The notes below the pieces were generated by a model. It was not told where the DNA came from. It saw only the letters and a program-made list of their open reading frames with translations, and did not search any database. This document shows positions 17,182-25,567 of a stretch of DNA of 64,000 nucleotides, piece by piece. The stretch comes from Marifrigoribacter sp047730175 (GTDB lineage Bacteria > Bacteroidota > Bacteroidia > Flavobacteriales > Flavobacteriaceae), in NCBI RefSeq assembly GCF_047730175.1, contig NZ_CP159833.1:1612001-1676000 (forward strand), read 5' to 3'. Within the stretch, counting starts at the first letter, position 1; every line of letters begins with the position of its first letter. The position numbers were made by a program, and so were the translations under genes.

Positions 17182-20100
17182 ATGAGTACAAATATTTTAA
17201 ATATGAAACTTAAATTTAAAAATAGCAATACATTATTATTGATTTGGGTATCAATATTTTTAACTGGTTTAGTGTATAGCCAAGAAAAAGATATCTCACA
17301 TTATATTGAAAACGAAGCGGTAATTAGTGAGAATAAATTAGAAGCACATGCTTCATTTTCAACGTATGCTCCCAATGAAGATGCTTTAAGTTTTAAGCCT
17401 ACGGATGCAAACTTTTATCAAAGTTTAGATGGAGCTTGGAAATTTAAATGGGTGCGATCTCCAAAGGATAGACCTACTACATTTATGAATCCTTTAGAAA
17501 ATGTAGGTGCTTGGGATACTATTAAAGTTCCCTCAAACTGGGAAGTTGAAGGCTTCGGAATTCCTATTTATGCAAATCACCAATATGAATTTGCAGATTA
17601 TAAAGCACCAGTTACAGATGAAATGGAATTTGTTATAGATTCATCTGGAAGCTATGTAAGAACTGTTCCTAAATACCCAGGAAAACTACCGTCAGCATAT
17701 AACCCTGTAGGATCATATAGACGTGATTTTAATATAAATTCTGATTGGGATGGCAATGAGATTTTTCTTCATGTTGGAGCAATGAAATCAGGTGGTTTTG
17801 TTTGGCTTAATGGTACGTATGTAGGATATTCTCAAGGGAGTAAATTACCGTCAGAATTTAATATAACTCAATTTGCTAAACCAGGTAATAATACCATTGC
17901 GATTCAAATTTTTAGATGGACGGATGGTTCTTATTTAGAATGTCAAGATTTTTGGAGAATCAGCGGAATTGAACGCAGTGTATATGTATATGCGCAACCT
18001 AAATTAAGAATAAAAGATTTCGAGGTAGTTTCAAATTTGGATGGAGCCTATAAAAATGGAATATTAGATTTAGATGTTGTTATTGAAAATCACCTTTCAA
18101 AAAATAAAAAAGCGCAAGTGGCCTTTAAATTATATGACGATAGTGATCAAATAATTGCTTCAGAATCTTTAGAATTGGCAGTTCTTGGGAATAATGAAAG
18201 TCAGTTAAATTTTCAGGCAACCATTGAAAACGCAAAACAATGGAGTGCAGAGCACCCAAATTTGTATACGTTAGTTATTGAGTTGAAAGACAAAAAAGGA
18301 AATATGATAGAGGCTACAGCTTCTAAAATTGGATTTAGATCGGTAGAAATTAAAAACGGGCTTCTTTTAGTTAATGGTCAAAGAATTACGTTAAAAGGTG
18401 TTAATGCCCAAGAAGCAGATCCAGAAACAGGTCATGTCGTGTCTGAAGAAATGGACATGAAAGACATTCGTTTGTGGAAAGAAAATAATATCAATGCGGT
18501 TAGGTTAAGTCACTATCCAAGAGGGCGACGATTTTATGAATTGTGTGATATTTACGGGATATATGTAGTTGATGAGGCAAATATTGAATCTCATGGTATG
18601 TATTATGGGGAACATTCATTGGCAAAAAAAGAGAATTGGGAAAAGGCACATGTAGATAGAATGGTGCGCATGGTAGAGCGAGATAAAAACCATCCATCTG
18701 TGATTATTTGGTCAATGGGTAATGAGGCAGGAAATGGCGTTAATTTTTATGCAGGATACAAAGCTATAAAGGCAAACGATAAATCAAAAAGACCTGTGCA
18801 ATACGAAAGACCTTATAAAGATGAGGATGGTAGTTTATATGACATGGATTGGAATACAGATATAATTGTACCGCAATATCCTTCCCCTGCTGTATTCGAA
18901 GAAATTGGAAAATCTAAAACAGACCGACCATTTATACCTAGTGAATATGCACATGCAATGGGGAATAGTACCGGAAATTTTCAAGATTATTGGGATGTTA
19001 TTGAACAATATGACAACCTACAAGGTGGATTTATTTGGGATTGGGTAGATCAGTCTATTTGGAAAACAGACGAAAATGGCGTACGATATTATGCCTATGG
19101 TGGAGATTATGGAAAAGATATGCCTTCAGATGGTACATTTTTGAATAATGGAATTGTCTTTCCAGACCGTAAGCCGCAACCCGCATTATATGAAGTTAAA
19201 AAAGCACATGAGTTTATTAATTTTAAAGAAAAAGGAATAAATAAAAGTGATGAAATTCGAATTTTAGTAGAGAACTTATACGATTTTACAGACCTTAATA
19301 TTTTTGAGATTACTGCTACTATAAAAGCAGATGGAAAGGTGTTAAAAACAATTCCGATAGAGACGCTTTCAGTAGAAACACATACGGGAAAATTAATTAG
19401 AATTCCGCTAGGAGATGTTGCTTATCAAACAAATACAGAATATTTTGTTGAGGTTTCTGCAACTACTAAAAACGCTTGGGGATTATTACCTAAAGGATTC
19501 GAAGTTGCTCATGAGCAAATAAAATTAGATGCTAAATACAAGAAAGAATCTGTAAGTATAGAGAACGGTATCAACCTATCTGTAAAGACAGCCGGTTTAA
19601 ATACCATCGTTTCAAATGCAGATTTAGAGTTGGTATTTAACAAAGAAGAAGGGCGTTTGACTTCTTACAAATTCAAAAATAACGAATTATTGAAAGACGG
19701 AAAAGGGCCTAAGCCAAATTTCTGGAGAGCAGTTACAGACAATGATTTTGGAAGTAAAATGCAAATTAAAAATATTGAATGGAAGAAAGCATCCTTGTTT
19801 TCTGAAGTTGTAGATGTTGTATCAAGACAAGTATCTGGGAACGAAGTTGAATTAAAAGTAACTTATAAATTACCAGGCGTAGCCACAGGATTTACAAGTG
19901 TGTATACGATTAATGGGAATGGAGTTGTTCGCATTGAAAATACATTAGGAATTACTAATTATAAAGGAGATATACCAAGAATTGGTATGCGAATGCAATT
20001 ACCAAAGCAATATGACGAAATGACTTACTTTGGAAGAGGCCCATGGGAAAATTATCAAGATAGAAAGCATTCTGCTTTTGTGGATTTATATACCTCTACA

Positions 20101-20571
20101 GTTTCAGATCAATATGTGCCCTATATTCGCCCTTCAGAAAATGGATATAAAACAGAAGTAAGGTGGGTTTCTTTAACAAATAAGAGCGGAAACGGATTAA
20201 TGGTTGTTTCAGAAGATACTAGTAATGGGTTAGGTATAGGTGCGTTACATATGCCAAACGAAGATTTCGACACGACTACTGGACTTGACTATGGCGGTAC
20301 TTTAGCTGTTAATGAAAAATATCAAATTGATGGTATTCCGGAAGTAAATAAAACAAAACATACTACAGATATTAAAGAACAAGATTTAGTGCAATTAAAT
20401 ATTGATTTAGTGCAACGAGGTGTTGCTGGTGATGATAGTTGGTATTCAAAACCACAAGAAAAATATCTTGTAAAAGGAGCTATTGCGCATAATTATTCTT
20501 TCTATTTAATTCCGGTTGAGAATGGCTCTAAAGAATTATTTGTAAAATTAAGTAAGCAGTTTGGAAAGTAA
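17182..20571 (+). CDS. GH2 beta-galactosidase (LacZ type)
   Basis: A 1129-residue exported enzyme; the ATG directly abuts the GH101 stop, and an internal ATG at 17203 would give a tighter Sec signal ending near LVYSQ. LacZ-type order is visible: sugar-binding jelly roll (DGAWKFKW, VPSNWEVEGFG), Ig-like domain, TIM barrel with acid/base E515 in SMGNEAGNG and nucleophile E588 in PSEYAHAMGNSTGN, then GGFIWDWVDQSI, and the small-chain beta-sandwich (FGRGPWENYQDR). It carries a roughly 40-residue insert (YKAPVTDEMEF...) in the first domain, common in Bacteroidota homologues. In this operon it probably splits Gal-beta-1,3-GalNAc released by GH101; linkage preference is inferred from context. Confidence 0.93.
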   Translation: MSTNILNMKLKFKNSNTLLLIWVSIFLTGLVYSQEKDISHYIENEAVISENKLEAHASFSTYAPNEDALSFKPTDANFYQSLDGAWKFKWVRSPKDRPTTFMNPLENVGAWDTIKVPSNWEVEGFGIPIYANHQYEFADYKAPVTDEMEFVIDSSGSYVRTVPKYPGKLPSAYNPVGSYRRDFNINSDWDGNEIFLHVGAMKSGGFVWLNGTYVGYSQGSKLPSEFNITQFAKPGNNTIAIQIFRWTDGSYLECQDFWRISGIERSVYVYAQPKLRIKDFEVVSNLDGAYKNGILDLDVVIENHLSKNKKAQVAFKLYDDSDQIIASESLELAVLGNNESQLNFQATIENAKQWSAEHPNLYTLVIELKDKKGNMIEATASKIGFRSVEIKNGLLLVNGQRITLKGVNAQEADPETGHVVSEEMDMKDIRLWKENNINAVRLSHYPRGRRFYELCDIYGIYVVDEANIESHGMYYGEHSLAKKENWEKAHVDRMVRMVERDKNHPSVIIWSMGNEAGNGVNFYAGYKAIKANDKSKRPVQYERPYKDEDGSLYDMDWNTDIIVPQYPSPAVFEEIGKSKTDRPFIPSEYAHAMGNSTGNFQDYWDVIEQYDNLQGGFIWDWVDQSIWKTDENGVRYYAYGGDYGKDMPSDGTFLNNGIVFPDRKPQPALYEVKKAHEFINFKEKGINKSDEIRILVENLYDFTDLNIFEITATIKADGKVLKTIPIETLSVETHTGKLIRIPLGDVAYQTNTEYFVEVSATTKNAWGLLPKGFEVAHEQIKLDAKYKKESVSIENGINLSVKTAGLNTIVSNADLELVFNKEEGRLTSYKFKNNELLKDGKGPKPNFWRAVTDNDFGSKMQIKNIEWKKASLFSEVVDVVSRQVSGNEVELKVTYKLPGVATGFTSVYTINGNGVVRIENTLGITNYKGDIPRIGMRMQLPKQYDEMTYFGRGPWENYQDRKHSAFVDLYTSTVSDQYVPYIRPSENGYKTEVRWVSLTNKSGNGLMVVSEDTSNGLGIGALHMPNEDFDTTTGLDYGGTLAVNEKYQIDGIPEVNKTKHTTDIKEQDLVQLNIDLVQRGVAGDDSWYSKPQEKYLVKGAIAHNYSFYLIPVENGSKELFVKLSKQFGK

Positions 20572-20596
20572 TATCCAACAAGATTATGAAACTAAT

Positions 20597-21658
20597 ATGA
20601 AAGAAGAAACTATAAAATATATTTTTAATTCATTTAATCATGGCTCTAACTATTTAAGCCACTCAGAATTAAACACAGGTCATATTAACGATACATTTTT
20701 TGTCAATACAGATTCAGGTAATAAATACATTCTACAAAGAATAAATCATCATGTATTTAAAGATGTTGCTGGTTTAGTCAATAATAAAGTTTTAATAAGT
20801 AATCATATAAGGAGTAAATTTTCAAACGTTTCTGAAGAAGAATTTACTAAAACAAACCTCACTTTTGTAAAAGCAAAAAATACAGGCTTATATTATCATA
20901 AACAAAATGTAGATTTCTGGAATGTAATGGTTTTTATAGAGGAGAGCATAACCTATGAAATTGTAAAAAACGAAGAATTAGCTTATGAAGGCGGGAAATT
21001 ATTTGGAGCGTTTCTAAACTTAACAAGCGATTTTGATGCGGGAAAATTAATAGAAGTCATTCCGAAATTTCATGACATGTCTTTTAGGTATTATCAATTT
21101 CAATCCGTGTTACAATCAGCTTCAAAAGAACGACTTTTTAAAGCAATCGATTCTATTAATATCGTAACCGATTTAAAGGAAGAAATGCATATTCTTCAAA
21201 ACCTAAAAGAGTCTGGTAAAATAAAACTTAGAGTAACCCATAATGACACAAAAATATCTAATGCATTATTTTCTAAAGACAACAAAGGAATCTGTGTTAT
21301 TGATACTGATACCGTAATGCCCGGAATTGTACATTATGATTTTGGTGATGCTATTAGAACCATTTGTAATTCAGCTGCCGAAGATGAGGCCAATTTAGAT
21401 TTGATTGAATTTAATGTTGAATATTACAAAGCTTACAAAAAAGGGTTTTTAGAAAAAATGGAACTTTCTCTATCTTCTGTAGAATTAAAATACCTCCCCT
21501 TGGGAGCAAAAACTATGATATTTATTATGGGTTTAAGGTTTTTAACCGATTATTTAAATAATGACATCTATTATAAAATAAAATATCCAGAACATAATTT
21601 AGTTCGAGCAAAAAATCAATTTAAACTCATGCAAAGTTTCACTAATAAATATAAATAA
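20597..21658 (+). CDS. nahK: N-acetylhexosamine 1-kinase (NahK-like, APH fold)
   Basis: A 353-residue kinase from the ATG at 20597; a TTG at 20561 would extend it into the GH2 gene but adds nothing conserved. Block by block it follows bifidobacterial NahK: GHINDTFFV, YILQRINHHVF, FWNVMVFIEESITYEIV, GKLFGAFLNLTSDFDAGKL, FHD, then the catalytic loop RVTHNDTKISNALF, metal loop VIDTDTVMPGIVHYDFGD, and C-terminal GLRFLTDYLNNDIYY with KYPEHNLVRAKNQFKL. NahK phosphorylates GalNAc and GlcNAc at C1. Last gene of the operon, followed by a terminator. It supplies the missing GalNAc branch beside galactokinase; no lacto-N-biose phosphorylase is present. Confidence 0.88.
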   Translation: MKEETIKYIFNSFNHGSNYLSHSELNTGHINDTFFVNTDSGNKYILQRINHHVFKDVAGLVNNKVLISNHIRSKFSNVSEEEFTKTNLTFVKAKNTGLYYHKQNVDFWNVMVFIEESITYEIVKNEELAYEGGKLFGAFLNLTSDFDAGKLIEVIPKFHDMSFRYYQFQSVLQSASKERLFKAIDSINIVTDLKEEMHILQNLKESGKIKLRVTHNDTKISNALFSKDNKGICVIDTDTVMPGIVHYDFGDAIRTICNSAAEDEANLDLIEFNVEYYKAYKKGFLEKMELSLSSVELKYLPLGAKTMIFIMGLRFLTDYLNNDIYYKIKYPEHNLVRAKNQFKLMQSFTNKYK

Positions 21659-21686
21659 GCTTCTCTTTATTGAGAGGCTTTTTTTT
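21658..21686 (+). terminator. Terminator of the O-glycan/galactose operon
   Basis: Stem AGCTTCTC / GAGAGGCT (one G-T pair) with a TTTATT loop and a run of seven T, starting at the nahK stop. Confidence 0.82.
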
Positions 21687-21838
21687 GTTTAAAATTTAAT
21701 GATCATGATCATAAGGGCGGTTAAGTTTATTTTAGTTACTGACATTAAGCGAGTTAAAAATAATTAATCTTATATGTAAGTCTTAAGAACAGTAACTGTA
21801 GAATTTTATATCTTGCCTAAGTTTTGAAATAATAGGAT

Positions 21839-22492
21839 ATGATTGTACATGATTTTGATGAAAGTAACTCTATAATACATCAATTTATAGCAGAATTAAG
21901 GGATGAAAATATTCAAAAAGACGCCATGCGTTTCAGAAAAAACATAGAACGCATTGGTGAAATTTTAAGTTATGAGTTAAGTAAAACATTATGCTATAAG
22001 AATATAGAAATACACACTCCTCTGGGGACAAAATCTTGTCCTCAAATTCAAGATAACCTTGTACTTTGCTCTATACTAAGAGCGGGTTTGCCTTTACATC
22101 AAGGCGTATTAAATTATTTTGATACCGCAGAAAATGGTTTTATTTCAGCATTTAGAAAGCATACCAATGATCAAGATGACTTTGAAGTAATTGTAAATTA
22201 TTTAGCAGCACCTTCCATTCAAGATAAAACATTGGTATTAATTGATCCCATGTTAGCAACAGGTAAAACTCTAGAGAATACCTATAAAGCTTTAGAGAAA
22301 TATGGAATACCAAAACAAATTCATATTGTCTCTGTTATAGGTTCTAAAACTGGAGTAGAATATGTAAAAGAAATCTTTCCAGAAAATACACATTTATGGA
22401 TTGTTGCTATCGATGACACCCTAAATAATAGAGGGTATATTATCCCAGGATTAGGGGATGCTGGAGATCTATCTTACGGTCAAAAGCTTTAA
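21839..22492 (+). CDS. upp: Uracil phosphoribosyltransferase
   Basis: A 217-residue phosphoribosyltransferase. LCSILRAGLPLHQGVLNYF is the conserved N-terminal segment, VLIDPMLATGKTLENT (about residues 132-147) the PRPP-binding loop, and IPGLGDAGDLSYG the C-terminal uracil-binding segment. It makes UMP from uracil and PRPP in pyrimidine salvage. Single gene between the O-glycan operon terminator and the decarboxylase gene. Confidence 0.95.
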   Translation: MIVHDFDESNSIIHQFIAELRDENIQKDAMRFRKNIERIGEILSYELSKTLCYKNIEIHTPLGTKSCPQIQDNLVLCSILRAGLPLHQGVLNYFDTAENGFISAFRKHTNDQDDFEVIVNYLAAPSIQDKTLVLIDPMLATGKTLENTYKALEKYGIPKQIHIVSVIGSKTGVEYVKEIFPENTHLWIVAIDDTLNNRGYIIPGLGDAGDLSYGQKL

Positions 22493-22583
22493 AACAAGAC
22501 AATTTATTAAATACTTTTAAAGACAATAGTGTCTTAATAAGAGGTACTTTTGCAACAGATTTAATGATTGAATATTTGGGAAT

Positions 22584-22714
22584 ATGAAACGAGCATGCTA
22601 AAAAGCGTATCCCCAATAGAATTATAAATAGCGAACCTGTCTGCGGCAGGCAGGCAGCTTGCCTATACTGAGCAAAGTCGAAGTATGACCATTAAAAAAT
22701 AATACTATAGCCAC
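22584..22714 (+). repeat. Dispersed intergenic repeat, copy A
   Basis: Starts ATGAAACGAGCATGCTAAAA, contains AATAGCGAAC and CTGAGCAAAGTCGAAGTATG, and ends in an A-rich leader running into the ATG at 22715. The same order of blocks occurs on the opposite strand at 55431-55542 and 55822-55935. Copy A differs by a longer GC-rich centre (CTGCGGCAG, GCAGGCAGGCAGCTTGCC). Confidence 0.8.
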
Positions 22715-24136
22715 ATGAAAAAGAGTAATGCTACCTTAGAGCTTTCTAAAAAAGAAATGCAAGAATATGGTTATCAGGTTGTTGATGCGATAGTCGAACA
22801 TTTTGACACTCAACATGAAAAGCTTCCAGTTTCTTTAGCAACACGGGAAGAAATGGATGATTTGTTTCTAGAAGAAGCACCAGAAAAAGCTTCAGATCCT
22901 CAAAAAGTATTGGATTTTGTTTTAGATAAAGTAGTGTCTAAAAGCACCATAGTTTCACATCCAAAAGCATTTTCATTTGTTCCTGGACCTAGTAATTATA
23001 TAAGTGCTATGGCTGATACTTTAGCCACAGGATTTAATATATTTTCTGGAGGATGGGCAGCTTCTCCTGCAGCTGCCGAATTAGAAATTGTAACCCTGCA
23101 ATGGTTGCTAAAAATATTCGGATTTCCAGCTAAAAAAGGAGGAGGTATTTTTACAAGTGGCGGTTCCATGGCAAATCTTACTGCCATTGTAACAGCGAGA
23201 AATATAAAGTGTGGTGAGGATTTTTCAAATGCGGTTATATACCTTTCAGATCAGGCGCATTCTTCAAATATAAAAGCCATTAATGTTTTAGGGTTTGGGA
23301 AAGAACAAATTAGAATAATTCCAACAACTCAAGAGTTTAAGTTTTCGATTAATAAATTAAAAAATGCGATTGCAAAAGATCGATTAAACGGATTGCATCC
23401 TTTTTGTTTGATAGGAACAGCAGGAACTACCAATACAGGTACGGTAGATCAATTATCTGAATTATCTGTACTCTGTAAACAGGAAGATATTTGGTTTCAT
23501 ATTGATGGTGCTTATGGTGGTGCAGCGATACTTTCCGTAGATGGAAAGAAGATGTTAAAAGGAATTGAAAAAGCAGATTCTCTTACGGTAGATCCTCATA
23601 AATGGTTTTTTCAACCCTATGAAATGGGATGTTTATTAATAAGAAATGTAAATCATTTAAAAGGTACTTTTACTGAAAAACCTGAATACCTAAGAGATGT
23701 GGAAGGAAATACTTCTGAAATTAATTTCTACGATCATGGGATTCAATTAACAAGAAGATTTAGAGCCTTAAAATTTTATATGTCGGTAAAAACGTTTGGT
23801 TTGTCTTCGTTTAGAAAAGCCATCACCTACAATATTAAATTAGCTGAAAAAACTGAAATTATATTAAGAAAAAGCCCTAATTGGGAAGTCATTTCTCCAG
23901 CGACTTTAGCAGTAATAAATTTTAGATTTAACCCAATAGGGAATGACCTTAGCGAAAAACAGTTGGATGCTTTAAACCAGAAAATATCAAAAGGAGTAAT
24001 GGACTCTAAAGAAGCCTTATTGGTGACTACAATTCTACACAACCAAGTAGTGTTGCGAATATGTTTAATTAATCCAAGAACAACATTAGACGATATAAAG
24101 GAGACATTAAATTTGTGTGCCACTTTTGCTGAATAA
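22715..24136 (+). CDS. PLP-dependent group II decarboxylase (aromatic amino acid decarboxylase family)
   Basis: A 473-residue fold-type I PLP enzyme. HPKAFSFVPGPSNYISAMAD and FTSGGSMANLTAIVTAR form the substrate and phosphate-binding regions, WFHIDGAYGG holds the PLP-nitrogen Asp (D264), and TVDPHKWFFQPYEMGCLL the Schiff-base lysine (K296). RRFRALKFYMSVKTFGL is the usual C-terminal signature. Similar proteins decarboxylate aromatic amino acids, glutamate or diaminobutyrate; the substrate cannot be chosen here. Its start follows repeat copy A. The last 88 codons were duplicated 1375 bp downstream. Confidence 0.9.
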   Translation: MKKSNATLELSKKEMQEYGYQVVDAIVEHFDTQHEKLPVSLATREEMDDLFLEEAPEKASDPQKVLDFVLDKVVSKSTIVSHPKAFSFVPGPSNYISAMADTLATGFNIFSGGWAASPAAAELEIVTLQWLLKIFGFPAKKGGGIFTSGGSMANLTAIVTARNIKCGEDFSNAVIYLSDQAHSSNIKAINVLGFGKEQIRIIPTTQEFKFSINKLKNAIAKDRLNGLHPFCLIGTAGTTNTGTVDQLSELSVLCKQEDIWFHIDGAYGGAAILSVDGKKMLKGIEKADSLTVDPHKWFFQPYEMGCLLIRNVNHLKGTFTEKPEYLRDVEGNTSEINFYDHGIQLTRRFRALKFYMSVKTFGLSSFRKAITYNIKLAEKTEIILRKSPNWEVISPATLAVINFRFNPIGNDLSEKQLDALNQKISKGVMDSKEALLVTTILHNQVVLRICLINPRTTLDDIKETLNLCATFAE

Positions 24137-24140
24137 AAAA

Positions 24141-24168
24141 AACCTCTTAACAAAAATGTTAAGAGGTT
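24141..24168. terminator. Bidirectional terminator between decarboxylase and lipoprotein genes
   Basis: Perfect 12-bp stem AACCTCTTAACA / TGTTAAGAGGTT with AAAA loop, A run on the left and T run on the right. Confidence 0.9.
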
Positions 24169-24198
24169 TTAATAAATTTATTTATAAATATGTTTTTC

Positions 24199-25122
24199 TT
24201 AATTTGAAGCTGCAAAAGGGAAATTAGGTTCCGAATTAGATGGTCCTGTAAAAGGAGCAGGAACAATACCATAAACTAAACCAGATTGAGTACCTCTTGA
24301 CCAAGTTCCAGATGTTGGACCTCCGATATCACCACAAGTTCGATCTGCATAGACGCCTCCAGCCCAAATATTAACAAAATAATCTGTTGAAGTACCAGAA
24401 ATAGTATTAGTCTGGTCTGCCATAAAAACGGCGTCAGCAACTCCATCACCACTAGTATCAAAAAGGTGAGGTAACCATCCTTCTCCCATACAACCATTAT
24501 CAGCTAAAGTTGGTAGAAAAGATGTTACTACAAATGGACCAACGGTTCCTAAATGAGTTATTACTAATTGACCAAGCCCCTGAGCGTTACAACAGAAATT
24601 AGGATTTTCTTCATCATCTCCTATCATATCCCAATTTCCGAAAAAATTAGTTTCATTTCCAGATTCTTCATACGTACCTAATAATACATGAGGAATCATT
24701 CTATTTTGAGCTTTTACAGTAACGATATAAGCATCTGCTATATTATCTACAGTTACATTACTTGCAGTAGGACTTGTAAAATCAACAGTGTTAAAGTCGA
24801 AACTACCACGATCACTTGTAAAGTGAATGTTAGTCTTGTTTATTGAGCTTCCTTGAAATTTAATGTCATTTCCATTTACCATTTCAATAATTGCAGAGTA
24901 CTTTCCATCATTACCTGCATTAATTAAAATTTTTCCATGTAGTTCTTTTATTTCATTATGCCCAAATACACCTACATACAATCCTTCAGTAGATTGATCT
25001 AAAGCTTTTGTTGGTAACATTTGAGTTAAATCTGCTGTTGTTTCTGTTTCTGAAGTTACGTTGTCTTTCGAGCAACTAAATAACATGGCTACAACTGCCA
25101 TAGATAAAATTAATTTTTTCAT
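24199..25122 (-). CDS. Lipoprotein of unknown function, paralogue 1
   Basis: A 307-residue protein with lipoprotein signal MKKLILSMAVVAMLFSC (lipobox LFSC). I do not recognise the body. It contains YVGVFGHNEIKELHGKI, a beta-rich stretch with FTSDRGSFDF, LLGTYEESGNETNFFGNWDM and QLVITHLG, and ends in a Pro/Ser-rich segment. Several Cys (two adjacent, about residue 180, plus later ones) could pair outside the cytoplasm. It is the upstream-unit member of a tandem duplication whose other member is at 25568; the two share the leader, GVFGH, HGKI, NRGSF-like and GNWDM blocks. Both are encoded just downstream of the M36 peptidase gene on the same strand. Confidence 0.7.
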   Translation of the reverse strand: MKKLILSMAVVAMLFSCSKDNVTSETETTADLTQMLPTKALDQSTEGLYVGVFGHNEIKELHGKILINAGNDGKYSAIIEMVNGNDIKFQGSSINKTNIHFTSDRGSFDFNTVDFTSPTASNVTVDNIADAYIVTVKAQNRMIPHVLLGTYEESGNETNFFGNWDMIGDDEENPNFCCNAQGLGQLVITHLGTVGPFVVTSFLPTLADNGCMGEGWLPHLFDTSGDGVADAVFMADQTNTISGTSTDYFVNIWAGGVYADRTCGDIGGPTSGTWSRGTQSGLVYGIVPAPFTGPSNSEPNFPFAASN

Positions 25123-25245
25123 GTTGTTAAAATTTAAAGGTTTATGTTTTTGTAAACATAGAGAATTTTGATTAAATTATACTGCGTAGAGTCACTTAAT
25201 TCTGATTACATCAAACAACATAGCTGTTTTAGTGGCTAAAAATAA

Positions 25246-25511
25246 AAAGCCCTAATTGGGAAGTCATTTCTCCAGCGATTTTGGCAGTAATAAATTTTAG
25301 ATATAACCCAATTGGTAATGAGCTTAGCGAAAAACAGTTGGATGCTTTAAACCAGAAAATATCTAAAAGAGTAATGGACTCTAAAGAAGCCTTATTGGTT
25401 ACAACCATTCTACACAACCAAGTAGTGTTGCGGATGTGTTTAATCAACCCTAGGACAACCATAGACGATATTAAGGAAACACTTAACTTGTGTGCCACTT
25501 TTGCTGAATAA
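25246..25511 (+). pseudogene. 3' fragment of the PLP decarboxylase gene
   Basis: Corresponds to the last 88 codons of the gene at 22715 (NWEVISPA...KETLNLCATFAE) with few substitutions, in frame to the stop. It lacks everything upstream including the PLP lysine, and the bases before 25246 do not match the parent. It cannot make a working enzyme. The codon frame is still open, so the duplication looks fairly recent or too short to have collected a stop. Confidence 0.88.
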
Positions 25512-25515
25512 AAAA

Positions 25516-25541
25516 AACCTCTTAGCTAATGCTAAGAGGTT
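25516..25541. terminator. Bidirectional terminator, duplicated copy
   Basis: AACCTCTTAGC / GCTAAGAGGTT stem, TAAT loop, A run left and T run right. Same position relative to the duplicated stop as the terminator at 24141; the inner stem has changed by compensating substitutions. Confidence 0.88.
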
Positions 25542-25567
25542 TTTAAAATTATTTATAAATGTATTCT

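Noticed and set aside
9013..21658. Search for SusC/SusD or a sulfatase in the O-glycan operon
   Set aside because: None found; all ORFs in the interval are accounted for, and spacings leave no room for another gene.
22500..22587. Open stretch after upp reading about 30 codons (QDNLLNTFKDNSVLIRGTF and on to TGA)
   Set aside because: No start codon of its own and no family recognised. It could be a gene remnant, but evidence is too thin to call.
23827..24153. Minus-strand ORF over the decarboxylase 3' end, repeated at 25229-25498
   Set aside because: Antisense shadow; it recurs only because the underlying DNA was duplicated.
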